In this document: positions 30,867 through 42,500 of the stretch, piece after piece | Layout of the letters: each line of letters begins with the position of its first letter | How positions within the stretch are numbered: the stretch's first letter is position 1 | Assembly (NCBI GenBank): GCA_002104945.1 | Contig: MCFH01000012.1 | Coordinates: 310,001-374,000 of the forward strand | Origin: Piromyces finnis | Taxonomy: Eukaryota; Neocallimastigomycota; Neocallimastigomycetes; Neocallimastigales; Neocallimastigaceae | Reading direction: 5' to 3' | Length of the DNA stretch: 64,000 bases | The notes under the pieces: generated by a model | What the model saw: only the letters and a program-made list of their open reading frames with translations | The model's database searches: none | Told to the model about the DNA's origin: nothing | Made by a program: the position numbers and the translations under genes

Positions 30867-31644
30867 TGTAAAGATATAATATATATCTTTAGATTATTTA
30901 ATAATTAATTATTAATTATTAAATAATAAATTAATATTTAGTAAAATTAATTATAAAATTTTATGGAAAAAATTTAATAATAAATTATTTTATAATATTT
31001 CGTTAAAATTAAATTAAGATAAATATTTAAATTTAAGGAATAAAAGAATTTTAATTAAATTTAAATATTTCAAATATTTTAAATAATTAAAATATTTTTT
31101 TAAATATTTTTTATTTAATTTTAGAATAGAATATACTTTTTTATTTAAATTTAGAATAGTTTAATAATTTTAACTTAGTTTTAAAAATAGATTTGTTTAT
31201 ATTTCAATAGGAAATATATTAAGAATAGTATTGATAATATTAAATTAATTTATAGAAAATACATGGGCTTTATTCAATTTTGAGTTTACTCAAATTGAAT
31301 TAAAAGTATAATGAATTAGTTTTAGTTTAGTTCTTTTATTTTATTATTTAATTAGATTAGTGTTGTTTATTTTATATTAAATATATGTTTATTTAAATAG
31401 AATAATATATTAGAATATAATTATGGAAAAATATAAATACATGTAATTTTTGTTTATTAAATCGATGTAATTGTTATTTTCAATTTTTTTAATTATTAAC
31501 TATTATATAGTTAATAATATTTTTAAGAGTTTTAAATAAAATGATTTTTAAAATAAAAATTTAATGTTTTATTTTTTATTTTTGTGTTAATAAAAATTGC
31601 TTTGTTTTAAGTATAAAATCTGTTTTAAATTTTATACTTTTACA
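30867..31644 (+). repeat. LTR at the junction of relics G and J
   Basis: 778 bp, TGTAAAGATATA...ACTTTTACA, same family as 2889-3683. Its end is a perfect 11-bp hairpin (AAGTATAAAAT 31609-31619 / ATTTTATACTT 31629-31639) with loop CTGTTTTAA. The flanks TTCTG and CTTTC do not match, and the two sides belong to different elements, so it probably marks an ectopic recombination between two LTR copies. Confidence 0.85.
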
Positions 31645-32739
31645 CTTTCTCTACTATAAGGGCATTTAATATCTTCGAATTCATAATAAGGTTCTAAGAG
31701 AGAAACATGGAAAACAGGATGGCAACGCATAGTTTTAGGTAATTTCAATTTAAAGGAACTATACTGATTTGATCAATGATTTCAAATGGTCCAATAAGTT
31801 GTTGAGAAAGTTTTTTCTTAATACCAGAATTTGTAGACTCTTTTCGAAGATAAACTTTGTTACCAATTTTGAAAGCAGGGGGGACTGATCTTCTTTTATC
31901 AGCATATTTTTTATAAGTCTCTTTAGCTTTATTCAAGTTAGTTTGAAGTAGCTTTATATTCTTGTTTATGTCAATAACCCTTTGCTCAACTGAACTAGGA
32001 TTGTCGTTTGAAGGAATAATTGGATTAAATTTAGGGTGAAATCCGAAATTTGCGAAAAATGGTGATTGTTTCGTAGACTGTTGTAATGTGTTGTTGTATG
32101 CAAATTCGGCGAAAGGCAATAAATCTACCCAGTTGTTTTGCTATATTACATTCACCCTCTCCGTTTGACCATCGGTTTGAGGATGGTTGGACGGAGAATG
32201 GTTAATATCAAGAAGACCACAAAGTCTATTCCAAAATTCAGACGTAAATTGTGAACCTCGATCGGAGACAATGGAATCATGAAGTTTGAAAACATGAGTA
32301 ATGAAAGCGTCGGCAGCGATAGAAGATGTGGGAAGACATTGAAGAACGATAAAATGAGCCATTTTAGTATGGCGATCAACAACAACCATAATAGTTGTCA
32401 TATCGTGAGATTTTGGTAATTCCACGATAAAGTCAATTGAGATATCGGACCATGGTCGAGATGGTGTAGTAAGTGGCATAAGCAGGCCATAAGGTTTATG
32501 TTTTGGGACTTTTAAATTAGAACAAACAACACAAGAGCGAACAAATTTGTAAACATCAGAATTCAAAGAGGGCCAATAGAAGAAACGTTTGATTAACTCA
32601 ATAGTCATGTTGATACCAAAGTGTCCAGCAGTAATGGAATTATGGTGAAGTTCAAGAATGCGTAAGCGAAGTGACAGAGGAACATACAAAAGGTCTTTGT
32701 ACCAAAGGAGACCAGTATCATCACAGAGACGAAATGCAG
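31645..32739 (-). pseudogene. Gypsy relic J, left half (integrase)
   Basis: Minus-strand integrase of an element close to A1. It starts AFRLCDDTGLLWYKDLLYVPLSLRLR, then the HHCC finger (HHNSITAGHFGI...CVVCSNLK), DFIVELPKSHDMTTIMVVVDR, SDRGSQFTSEFW, HPQTDGQTERVN, a small deletion near 32141, then AEFAYNNTLQQSTKQSPFFANFG and the GPY-like region to HPVFHVSLLEPYYE. The C-terminal end is lost at 31645. Upstream it continues 24 kb away at 56663: the two halves meet at a 4-5 bp duplication ((T/G)GCAG) around element C. Confidence 0.88.
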
Positions 32740-33246
32740 TGTAACGCGATTCTATATAAAGAATTTATTAATGTAGGAATTAATAATATTTATATAGAAA
32801 AATAAATTTTGTATTCCCTATAAGTCAATAAATTTATTTATTTAAAATAATTTTTTATTATTATTAAGTTTTTTAAAAATAAAGATTTAAATTTAAAAGT
32901 TAATAAAAACACAACTATTTAATTTTTGATTCACATCACTTCTATTTATACTTTTTCTAAATCTGATGTGGCTAAATTAAAAATTAAATTTTCTTTCTAA
33001 ATTAATTAAAAATTACATAAAATGAATCTCGTGATAAAAATACATAAAATATTTAATTTTTCGAATATTCGAACTTATTCTTTTTCGAATAAGTTCTATA
33101 AGTTTCTATGAGTCATAAATTGTTAAATAAATAATTTAAAATAAATTTTGGATCAAGGTGTGAGTCGAACCCGGGTGATCCAGATTAATGTCTTAAATAC
33201 TAACCATTAAGACAATATTAATTTTCTAATAGATTCATTCGTTACA
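32740..33246 (-). repeat. 3' LTR of C with tRNA-like segment
   Basis: 507 bp. In element sense it starts TGTAACGAATGAATC and ends GAATCGCGTTACA. The end is next to an 11-bp hairpin (TTCTATATAAA / TTTATATAGAA). TATAAATA lies about 38 bases before GTGTTTTTATT, the proposed RNA start and self-primer. Near its 5' end lies a tRNA-like segment (separate entry). Confidence 0.92.
33145..33218 (-). other. tRNA-like segment inside the C LTR
   Basis: In minus sense it contains TGGTTAGTATTTAAG (like a Pol III A box) inside a TGTCTTAA / TTAAGACA hairpin, then about 30 bases later GGTTCGACTCA, a near-perfect B box. It also has a flanking GGATCA / TGATCC pair. The anticodon arm and acceptor stem are not canonical, so this is not a functional tRNA. 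A copy with small changes is in the right LTR at about 38540-38610. It could be a captured tRNA or tRNA-derived repeat. Confidence 0.45.
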
Positions 33247-33507
33247 TGGTCCTCCTCCAGGATTCGGATACCAGACGAATCTTTGGGTTCATTTTATGTT
33301 TTATTAAATTAATTTTTTAGGTTATATAACTACTATATACTTAAACTATACTAATTGAATTACAATAAAAATAATTTTTTTTATATTATACATTTGATAT
33401 TAAATACATGCTTAAAGTAAATTTAAAATTTAAGAAAATAAATTTTTTTTTTAAGAATAAAATTAAAAATAAAATTAAAATAAATTAAAATAAAGTTTCC
33501 GTTGAAA

Positions 33508-36500
33508 TCATTTCTTTTCGTTGAATTCCTTAAGTAGCTCTGGACAATTCAAATTATTTTCTGGCTCCCAAGATGCTTCAGATATCGGATATCCTTTCCA
33601 TTTAATTAGGTATTGGACTTTACCATAATATCTTCTTTTGTCCAATATCTCCTCAACTTCAAATTCTTCATTATTATCCACAATAACTGGTGGAGGTGGC
33701 GGTTGCTTTCTTTTGAACTTATCTTCATAGTAGGGTTCCAATTCTGAAACGTGGATGACTGGATGAATACGAATTTCTTTTGGTAACTCCAATTTGAAAG
33801 AAACTGGTGATATTTTTTCAATTATTTTGTACGGACCAAGTTTTCTAGGTTTTAACTTCTTATTACCATTCCGCATTATTAGAGAACTGTTAATCCAGAC
33901 CTTATCATTTACCTTGAGTTCAGGAGCTTTACTTCTGTGTTTGTTTGCAAATTTTTCTTGTTGATCAATAGATTTCTTTAAGTTATCTTTAAGAGTTTTA
34001 ATTATTTCTTTGAAATTTCTTGTAAATTCATCCGCAATTGGTACATCGGTACGACTTGGTAAAATTGGAGAATGTTTCGGATTATAGCCGTAGTTAGCAA
34101 AAAATGGTGAAGTTTTAGTAGATTCTTGAACGGCATTGTTGTAATTGAATTCGGCAAGATGTAAGAATTTGTACCAATTGGAACCTTTATAATTTGAGTA
34201 ACACCTTAAGTATTGTTCTACAACGGAGTTTACCCTCTCCGTCAGTCCGTTAGTTTGGTGATGGTAGGATGAAGAAAATTTTAGGTTTATATCGAAAGAT
34301 TTACAAATAGAATTCCAGAATTTAGAGGTAAATTGAGTACCTCTATCCGAAAGAATTTCATTAGGTAATCCATGGAGACGAAAAACGTTGATCATGAAAG
34401 CATCAGCAGTAGCGGAGGCAGAAGGGATGTTTTCAAAAGGAATAAAGTGGCATAATTTAGTTAATCTATCGGTGACTACGAGAATGCAAGTATACTTTTG
34501 AGAAGGTGGAAGATCCGTAATAAAGTCTATAGATACGGAAGACCAAGGACGTTCAGCAATTTCCAAAGGAGAAAGAAATCCATAAGGTTTGTGTCGAGAG
34601 TCCTTCGAACGGCAGCATATTTCACAAGACTTTACATATTCTTTTACATCAACAGAGAGAAAAGGCCACCAAAAATCACGAACAATAAGGGAAGTAGTTT
34701 TCTTTAGTTCGAAGTGTCCAGCTGAGGGTGAGTCGTGACAAATTTTAAGAACTTCCAAACGACAATCTTGGGGAACATAGATCCTATCATTGAATAATAA
34801 TACACCATCTTGAATTTTAAAGTTTTCGATTTGCGAATGAGGGACAGGTGGAATTTGAGTTTCTAAGTATTTGCATACTTCAAAGTAGAATTTATCATCT
34901 TTGCTATTTGAAATGATTTTATCCATAAGGGGGTTGTTATCCAGAACCAGGGCACAAAAGTTTTCGGGTCTAAGAACGGAATTTGGAGTATCATTGGAAT
35001 CCTTAAAATTTTCAAAGTAATCTGGTCTTCTGGATAAAGCGTCAAGTTTACCATTAGCAGAACCCGACCGATAAACAATAATAAAATTAAACTCGGCAAG
35101 AAACAAAGACCAACGAACTAATCTTTGTGTCATTTTTTCGGGTTTCTTCTGGTAAAGCAAATTCCTGTGATCCGAGAAAATTTTGAAAGGCTGAGCAGTC
35201 CCCTTAAGTAAATGACGCCAATTTTCTAAAGCAGCTACAATTGCTAAAAGTTCTTTATCGTAGATCGGATAGTTCCTTTCAGAAGAACTAAGCGATCTGG
35301 AGAAGAATGCTACAGGGTGAACCGTATTGTCTTTCGGATTCGTTTGGGAAAGAATGGCTCCTATAGCAAAATTACTTGCATCCGTTTCCACCATGAAAGG
35401 TATATCACGATTCGGGTATGCAAGAACAGGAGAAGAAGCAAATTTGGTCTTGATTAAATTAAAAGAATTCTCACACTGATGAGAGAAGTAGAATTTAACA
35501 TCCTTTTTAAGTAATGCATTAAGTGGTTGTGCGAGATCAGCAAAACCGGCAATGAATCTTCTATAATAATTAGCTAACCCAAGAAACGCTTGAACCTCTT
35601 TAACATTTCTAGGAGTTGGCCATTCCAGGATAGATGAAATTTTCTTTGGATCCATTAATATTCCATCAGACGATATACGATGACCTAAAAAATCGATAAA
35701 TGGGACAAAGAACTCACATTTTTCAAGTTTTGCATAAAGTCCGGCTTCTCTAAGTCTTTTAAGTACTTCTTTGACTTGTATAACATGAGTTTTAAAATTT
35801 TCCGAAAATATAATTAAGTCATCAATATAACTGAAGACAAATACTCCCAAGATTCCATCAAGCACATCATTAATGAAATGTTGGAATACTGCAGGCGCGT
35901 TCTTCAAACCAAACGGCATTACAGTATATTCAAAGTGACCATACTTGCAAGTAAAAGCAGTTTTGAATTCATCACCTTCTTTTATCCTCACAAGATTATA
36001 AGCTGATCTTAAATCAAGTTTGGAGAAGATATTGCTTTTACCTAAGTGCTCCAACATGTCGTTAATTAATGGTAAAGGGTAGGAATCACGGACTGTGATT
36101 TCATTTAATTTCCTATAATCTTGACATAGACGTAGCTCACCATTTTTTTTCGGAACAAAAAGTACTGGGGCACCTGCCGGTGATTTTGAAGGTCTGATGA
36201 AACCTTTTCGCAAGTTTTCATCAATGTATTCCTTCAATGCCATTGATTCTTTATCCGTTAAAGGATAAATCGGTCCATAAAAAAGTTTAGAGTCCGGTTT
36301 AAGACGGATTTCACAGTCGTATTGCCTGTGAGGCGGCAATTGTTCAGCGGCTTTTTCATTAAATACATCTTCAAAGGCTTGGAGTTCAGCAGGAAGAAAA
36401 ACTTCTTTATTGCTTGGAGGGTTGATGGTGGAATCATTATTTTTAGGAAGATTTTTTGTTGAATCATGGATATAAAAATTTGTTGAAGTGCTACAAGAAG

Positions 36501-37743
36501 ATTTGGAATCATTAGAAATAGAAGAAATAGCATAAGTAGGGGCAACGTTAGGAATAACAGAGCAATGTGACAGACAGAAATTTGAATTAAAAGATAATTC
36601 TTTTTCAACGAAGTTAATATTAGGGTTGTGCTGATGTAACCATTCAGCACCTAAGATGCCACAATATCCCGGAAGGTCTACAATATAGAATATAGTTTTA
36701 CATTGGTGGTTTTTGTATTTGATCGAAATTGGGATAGATTTACCTAAGATTTGTTGTTCCCCACCAATGCCAGAGATTTTGTTGAAAAAGACGGATTTAT
36801 CAAAAGGAATATTATTTTCTTCGGCAAAGACCACATCTAGTAGGTTAAGTTGAGATCCTGAATCAATTAGTAGTTTAGTATTCACGGAGACGTCGGAAGT
36901 ATTGAGTTGGAACTCAAAGACTGGTTGTTTCAGATTGGGATTATCGGAGAATCTTATTCTAGGCTTCTTTTCAGGCGTAGTGTTAGAAATATGAGTCCCA
37001 GCTGATTTTTCATTTTTGCTTCTTTTTGGGCAGTTACTTAACTTATGATCTGGAGAACCACAATACAGGCAGAGATTTTCCTTAATTCTTCTAGCTTTTT
37101 CTTCTGAGGAAAGCGGTCCATAAGTTTTCTTATTTCTTGAAGTGAAAGGTTTTCTATTTACTTCAGTTCTTCGGTTTTGAGTAGTGTTATTAGAATGATT
37201 GTTGTTGAAGAATCTTCTGTTGGTATCGATTCTAGAATCGATTCTTGATGCAATAACTTGTAAATTTAATAGCGTTTGTGGACCGGGAAACATTTCTAAA
37301 ATCCTATTGGCGACTTGATCTTGTAGTCCAGCTAAGAAGGCGTCCATTTTTGCACTTTCGTTCCAAGAGGAGTCATCGGAGTATCGGTTAAATTCAAGAA
37401 TATATTTTTGAATCTCACCGATTTTTCTTTGCTTTATAGTTCGAAGTTTTTGATTAGCCACAAACGTTGAGTCGTTGTCACCAAACACAGATTTAAGCTT
37501 GGCAACAAATGAGTCATAATTTAATAGGCATTCATCATGATTGTGAATTAATGATGCAGCCCAATTCAAAGCTTCACCATATAGTCTCGAAATGATATAA
37601 ACGATTTTTGTTTCGTCATCCGGGTAACGCTCTGGGTAGACCATAAAGATTAATTCTATTTTGGCAAGAAAACCCTTAAAGAAACGACGATTTCCAGCGA
37701 AACCATCCTTCAACGTAGCATTATTCATCAATTCTTCATCCAT
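33508..37743 (-). CDS. gag-pol: C Gag-Pol polyprotein with chromodomain
   Basis: 1411 codons from [10 protein letters not shown]. Gag (1 to about 240) has [32 protein letters not shown] and [13 protein letters not shown]. Its CCHC knuckle [14 protein letters not shown] is at about 225-238. The protease is [10 protein letters not shown] (Asp 294). RT has [23 protein letters not shown] and YIDD (about 638). RNase H has [11 protein letters not shown] and SDHRNLLYQ. The integrase has the HHCC finger, [22 protein letters not shown] and a glutamate before QYLRC. The chromodomain is at about 1355-1405 ([23 protein letters not shown]). All catalytic motifs are present with no stop or frameshift, so the ORF looks competent. 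It is the intact relative of relic H. Confidence 0.96.
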   Translation of the reverse strand: MDEELMNNATLKDGFAGNRRFFKGFLAKIELIFMVYPERYPDDETKIVYIISRLYGEALNWAASLIHNHDECLLNYDSFVAKLKSVFGDNDSTFVANQKLRTIKQRKIGEIQKYILEFNRYSDDSSWNESAKMDAFLAGLQDQVANRILEMFPGPQTLLNLQVIASRIDSRIDTNRRFFNNNHSNNTTQNRRTEVNRKPFTSRNKKTYGPLSSEEKARRIKENLCLYCGSPDHKLSNCPKRSKNEKSAGTHISNTTPEKKPRIRFSDNPNLKQPVFEFQLNTSDVSVNTKLLIDSGSQLNLLDVVFAEENNIPFDKSVFFNKISGIGGEQQILGKSIPISIKYKNHQCKTIFYIVDLPGYCGILGAEWLHQHNPNINFVEKELSFNSNFCLSHCSVIPNVAPTYAISSISNDSKSSCSTSTNFYIHDSTKNLPKNNDSTINPPSNKEVFLPAELQAFEDVFNEKAAEQLPPHRQYDCEIRLKPDSKLFYGPIYPLTDKESMALKEYIDENLRKGFIRPSKSPAGAPVLFVPKKNGELRLCQDYRKLNEITVRDSYPLPLINDMLEHLGKSNIFSKLDLRSAYNLVRIKEGDEFKTAFTCKYGHFEYTVMPFGLKNAPAVFQHFINDVLDGILGVFVFSYIDDLIIFSENFKTHVIQVKEVLKRLREAGLYAKLEKCEFFVPFIDFLGHRISSDGILMDPKKISSILEWPTPRNVKEVQAFLGLANYYRRFIAGFADLAQPLNALLKKDVKFYFSHQCENSFNLIKTKFASSPVLAYPNRDIPFMVETDASNFAIGAILSQTNPKDNTVHPVAFFSRSLSSSERNYPIYDKELLAIVAALENWRHLLKGTAQPFKIFSDHRNLLYQKKPEKMTQRLVRWSLFLAEFNFIIVYRSGSANGKLDALSRRPDYFENFKDSNDTPNSVLRPENFCALVLDNNPLMDKIISNSKDDKFYFEVCKYLETQIPPVPHSQIENFKIQDGVLLFNDRIYVPQDCRLEVLKICHDSPSAGHFELKKTTSLIVRDFWWPFLSVDVKEYVKSCEICCRSKDSRHKPYGFLSPLEIAERPWSSVSIDFITDLPPSQKYTCILVVTDRLTKLCHFIPFENIPSASATADAFMINVFRLHGLPNEILSDRGTQFTSKFWNSICKSFDINLKFSSSYHHQTNGLTERVNSVVEQYLRCYSNYKGSNWYKFLHLAEFNYNNAVQESTKTSPFFANYGYNPKHSPILPSRTDVPIADEFTRNFKEIIKTLKDNLKKSIDQQEKFANKHRSKAPELKVNDKVWINSSLIMRNGNKKLKPRKLGPYKIIEKISPVSFKLELPKEIRIHPVIHVSELEPYYEDKFKRKQPPPPPVIVDNNEEFEVEEILDKRRYYGKVQYLIKWKGYPISEASWEPENNLNCPELLKEFNEKK

Positions 37744-38128
37744 TTTCTTTATTTTATTTATAATATCTAATTTTAATTTAATTTAATCAGTATAATATAT
37801 CCAAAAGAATCCAAGAGAGTCCAAAAGAGTCCAAAAGAGTCCAAGAGAGTCCAAAAGAGTTCAAGAGAGTTCAAGAGAGTCTAAGAAAATTCAGGAAGGT
37901 TTCAATAAGTTAAAATTTTTTTTTTTTAAAAATAAATAAATTAATTTGATGATTTAGTATAAATCTTAGATTTTGGGCCGATTTAGCCTGGCTTTTTGCC
38001 AGATTTACGAAATTTTCCTGGCTAAACTTCTGCCTGAGGTCAAATTTCTTCTGGCTAGAAAGTCTGGCTAAATCATCATAAATAAATTAATTAAGGTAAA
38101 GGAAATATGTTACAACCGGTGTTTTTAT
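37744..38128 (-). other. C 5' leader: tandem repeats, folded block, self-primer site
   Basis: Three parts. At 37798-37895 about nine or ten copies of a 10-bp repeat (TCCAAAAGAG and variants). At 37980-38074 a GC-richer block bounded by GATTTAGCC / GGCTAAATC, with an inner CTGGC-TTTTT-GCCAG hairpin and further CTGGC words, which could fold as a branched structure. Next to the LTR, 38119-38128 (ATAAAAACAC in element sense) is perfectly complementary to a segment of the LTR (38292-38301 in window sense), the self-primer signature. The functions are inferred. Confidence 0.65.
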
Positions 38129-38627
38129 TGTAACGCGATTCTATATAAAGAATTTATTAATGTAGGAATTAATAATATTTATATAGAAAAATAAATTTTG
38201 TATTCCCTATAAGTCAATAAATTTATTTATTTAAAATAATTTTTTATTATTATTAAGTTTTTTAAAAATAAAGATTTAAATTTAAAAGTTAATAAAAACA
38301 CAACTATTTAATTTTTGATTCACATCACTTCTATTTATACTTTTTCTAAATCTGATGTGGCTAAATTAAAAATTAAATTTTCTTTCTAAATTAATTAAAA
38401 ATTACATAAAATGAATCTCGTGATAAAAATATATTAAATATTTAATTTTTCGAATATTCGAACTTATTCTTTTTCGAATAAGTTCTATAAGTTTCTATGA
38501 GTCATAAATTAAATTGTTAAATAAATAATTTAAAATAAATTTCTGATCAAGGTGTGAGTCGAACCCGAGTGATCTTGATTAATGTCTTAAATACTAACCA
38601 TTAAGACAATATTAATTTTTTAATAGA
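38129..38627 (-). repeat. 5' LTR of C, main part
   Basis: The first 499 bp of the right LTR. It matches the left LTR except for small changes (a 5-base gain near 38510 and point changes in the tRNA-like segment). It is cut at TAATAGA by LTR K and the pile-up at its edge. The missing end, TTCGTTACA, is at 56654-56662. Confidence 0.9.
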
Positions 38628-38631
38628 TGTG

Positions 38632-39572
38632 TGTAGTAATTTCTTATTATTGTTTACAGAAATTACTATCTACAATAATATTAACGAATAATATTGTAGT
38701 ATTATTATGCGGAAATAAGAAGTATTGAACAAATTAGAATAGAAAATAGAAAGTAAAAATAAAACTTATCGAGTTTATTATAAAGATTTATAATAAACAA
38801 CCAAACACAAAGAGTCAAATGGGTCGTAAGTTTTTTTATTTAAATTACTGATTTATTAGAAGGATATTTTATTTAATTAAAAAGAAAAATGTATTTATGT
38901 TATTTATTATAACGTATTCCTTTATAATAATAACTCTTGAATTTCTAAGGAATTTCAAGAGTGTTTTATTTATAATTTTATTAAAAAATAAGGTTAAATA
39001 AACGGGTTCTAATCTTAACAAATAAAATGTTTAGGAAAAGACTAGAAGAAAAACCTAAACATGATTTTCGATCAATATTCTAGTCATATTGATCTTCGTG
39101 TAATTTTAAGTAAAACCGAATGCTTCTTTAAAGCGAAATCGGGAAAACCTTAAAATTCCGATTCCTATTTTATCCGTGCTTAATACAATACATAAAATAT
39201 AATTAATACATAATTTAAAACAATAAGTGTAATGAATATAGTTAGTCAAAATTAAATGTATAAGATAAATAATAAGTAAGTAAATTATTTATATTAATTA
39301 AATGTACATAAAAATTAATAATTAAATAAATTTATAAAGTTAATTAAATATATAAGAATATAGCAAGTAAATAAATTTTATATTTTATATAAGTGTATAT
39401 AAAATTAATATTTTAAGTAAATCATAAGTATTAACTAAATGAATGAAATATTAAATAATTTAATAAATTATTAGTAATAGTTGAATGTATAGAAAATAAT
39501 AATTTAAATAAATTTGTATTAAATAATAAGAAATAATAATTATTCAATTATGAATAATTAATATTTCTTACA
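38632..39572 (-). repeat. 3' LTR of D1
   Basis: 941 bp, terminal hairpins at both ends: TAGTAATTTCT / AGAAATTACTA (11 bp) at the left and TAAGAAATA / TATTTCTTA with a longer extension at the right. It is the same as 43902-44842 by eye. Confidence 0.95.
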
Positions 39573-39582
39573 TTGCTCCTTT

Positions 39583-42500
39583 TTACTCTTGTTCTTTCAA
39601 ATCTTCCCTTCTTTTTGTATATGGCTCTAGCTGTGATATATGGAATACTGGATGGAGATGTAGACTATCAGGAAGTTCCAGCCTGTAATTCATTCTCTCC
39701 CTTTTTTCTAAAATACGAAAAGGTCCTAAGTATTGTGATGAAAGTTTTTTGGAAGGTTCATTAGAAAAATAGTATCTTTTCAGCATAACTAAATCATTAA
39801 CTTGAAGTGAAGGACCTGAGGATTTTTTAGAATCGCCAAATTTCTTGAAATCTTCCTTAGCTTTAATGAGATGGAGACGAAGTGCATCAAAATGTGCAGC
39901 CCAATTCCTTGTTAGAACTGAGGCGTTGTCCTTAAGAAGTATAGGAGGAGAGTCAATAAAGAAGTTAGGGTGAAAACCGTAATTGGCATGAAAGGGTGTT
40001 TGCTTAATTGACCTGTGAATAGAATTGTTGTATGCAATCTCGCATAATGGAAGATAATAACACCATTCATTTTGAGAAGAGGAACAATAACACCTAAGAT
40101 ATTGTTCGATAACAGCATTTGCTCTTTCAACTTGCCCATTTGATTGTTGGTGATGGGCAGTAGCTAGACTAGGTTTAGCATGTAACGCCGAGCATAAAGA
40201 GGTCCAAAATTGGGAGGAAAATTGTGAGCCATGGTCGGATACTATTATTTTAGGGAATCCATGAAATTTAAAAACTTGGAATAACAAGAGCTTGGCAGTA
40301 AGATCGGCAGAGGGGACGTCAGCACAAGGAACCAAATGAACCATTTTTGTTAAATGGTCTGAGGCAACCATGATACAAGTGCAATCTTGAGACGGAGGCA
40401 AAGAGACTATGAAGTCAATACCGATTACTTCCCAGGGTTTTGTAGGAGTAGGAAGTGGCAATAGTTTGCCATAAGGTTTATGCCTCCGTATTTTACTTTT
40501 ACTACAGATGTCGCACGAAAGCACATAATTAGTTATGTCCTTTTTCATATTCGGCCACCAGTAAAATCTTTTAAGTTTTTCAAAGGTTCTATCTACACCC
40601 TGATGGCCACTTGTTGGAGCATCATGGAAGGACTTAAGAAGTCTAACCTTGAGTGAGGATGGAACAATGATGCGTTTTTGGAAATGTAAAACACCATCGA
40701 CGAGGCTGAACAAAGAACTTTTAAACCCGTCAGAGTTTGATTTGACTTTAGCCAAAGTTTCCCTACAAAATTTATCAGACTTCTGCGCTTTAATGATATT
40801 ATCCAAATTATCTGTCATAGAACAGCAGAAAACATTATCTTTTAAAATGGCTTCGGGTTCAGATGGCAAATGGAGTTTATAGTCCGGGCGTCTAGACAAA
40901 GCATCTGGTTTTCCACTTTTAGCGCCTGGTCTGTAAGCAATCCTAAAGTCAAATTTTGATAGAAAAAGACTCCATCGGATTTGTCTTTGATTTAGGTGTT
41001 GGGGCTTTTTAAGGTATAACAGATTTTTGTGATCCGTTATAACTTGAACAGGAAACTTGGATCCTTCTAGGTGGTGTCTCCAGATGTCAAAAGCAGTTAT
41101 TATTGCGAGAAGTTCTTTATCATATATTGTATAATTAACTTCTGCTTTATTTAAAGATCTGGAGTGAAAAGCAACTGGATGTAATTGGTTATCCATGTCA
41201 CTGACCTGGGATAAGACACAGCCAACAGCGAAGTCACTTGCGTCTGTTTCCACAGTGAATACCTTCTCTGGGTCAGGAAAGATCAATATTTCACCGACTC
41301 TAAAAGCTTCTTTTAATTTGTTGAAAGCATCTTCGGCGGCTTTATCCCATATGAAGTCGTTGTCTTTCTTTAGGAGTTTCCGGAGAGGTTCCATGTTAGA
41401 GGCGAAGTCCTTGATGAACTTCCTATAAAAGTTGCAGAGTCCTAGGAAACTTTGTAGTTCCTTAACATTTTTTGGCGTGGGCCACTCTATAATAGATTTA
41501 ACTTTATTTTTGTCCATAGCAAGTCCATTAGTGGAAATTGTAAAGCCTAAGAACGTAGTTTCCGTGACATGAAAGTCACACTTCTCTAATTTAACATATA
41601 ACCCATTTTTTAGAAGTAAATCAAGAACCAGTCGGACATGATTTATATGTTCTTCCAAGGAGCGTGAGTAGATGATAATATCATCTAGGTATACTTGGGC
41701 GAACAGACCTATGGTGTCATTTAGTACATCTTGAACAAAGCGTTGGAATACGGATGGTGCATTTCGGAGACCAAAAGGCATAACCAAGTATTCGAAATGA
41801 CCTAATGGTGTCCGGAATGCAGTGAGGTATTCGTGACCTTCCTTGACTCGTACTAAGTTGTATGCTGATCTAAGGTCAAGTCTTGTAAATATTCTTGCAT
41901 TCTTGAAGGCTTCTATTAAGTCGTTGATTCTAGGAATAGGGTAACTATTACGGATTGTAATAGCATTCAGTCGACGGTAATCCACACAAAGTCGGAGAGA
42001 TCCATCATGTTTCTTCACAAAAAGTACCGGGGCTCCAGCAGGAGACTTGGATTTTCTTATGAATTTCTTCTCCAAATTTTCTTGAATGTATTCTTTTAAA
42101 GTGGTTAATTCTTTAACAGTCAAAGAGTAAATGGGTCCGAAATATAGTTGCCCACCTGGAATGAGATCTATTGATATGTCGTATTCGCGGTGAGGAGGTA
42201 ATTTTTCCGCCTCCTTCTTTTCAAATACAAGATGAAATTTAGAATAAAATTTACTGATTATATTCATGTTATTCATATTATTTCCCGAGCGGTTTTCTTC
42301 CTCTTCTTGGACCATTACTGCGCACACTTCTGTATCGAAAAGTTCATCCTCTGATATCATACCTGGAATGATAGAATCCATCGATTTCTTCCCGTCTTGT
42401 AATGGTTTATCTATCATTGAAGCAGTTATGTTTTGATTTAGGAATTTATTCCTTGTAGAGGAAGGACAGTGAGAGCCACAAAACTTTCCAATAAAGAAGA

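Larger units (their letters stand above)
32740..38627 (-). mobile_element. Chromovirus C, complete ORF, right LTR split
   Basis: LTR (32740-33246), 3' untranslated part, one gag-pol ORF, structured leader and LTR (38129-38627, whose last 9 bases are at 56654-56662). The right LTR is 499 + 9 = 508 bp against 507 for the left. Target duplication TGCAG (32735-32739) / GGCAG (56663-56667), one mismatch. It split relic J. About 18 kb of later insertions lie in its right LTR between the two TAGA copies (38624-38627 and 56650-56653). Confidence 0.93.

Noticed and set aside
33145-33218. A functional host tRNA gene
   Set aside because: B-box and A-box words are present, but the acceptor stem, anticodon arm and T stem do not pair properly, and the sequence is repeated in both LTRs of C.
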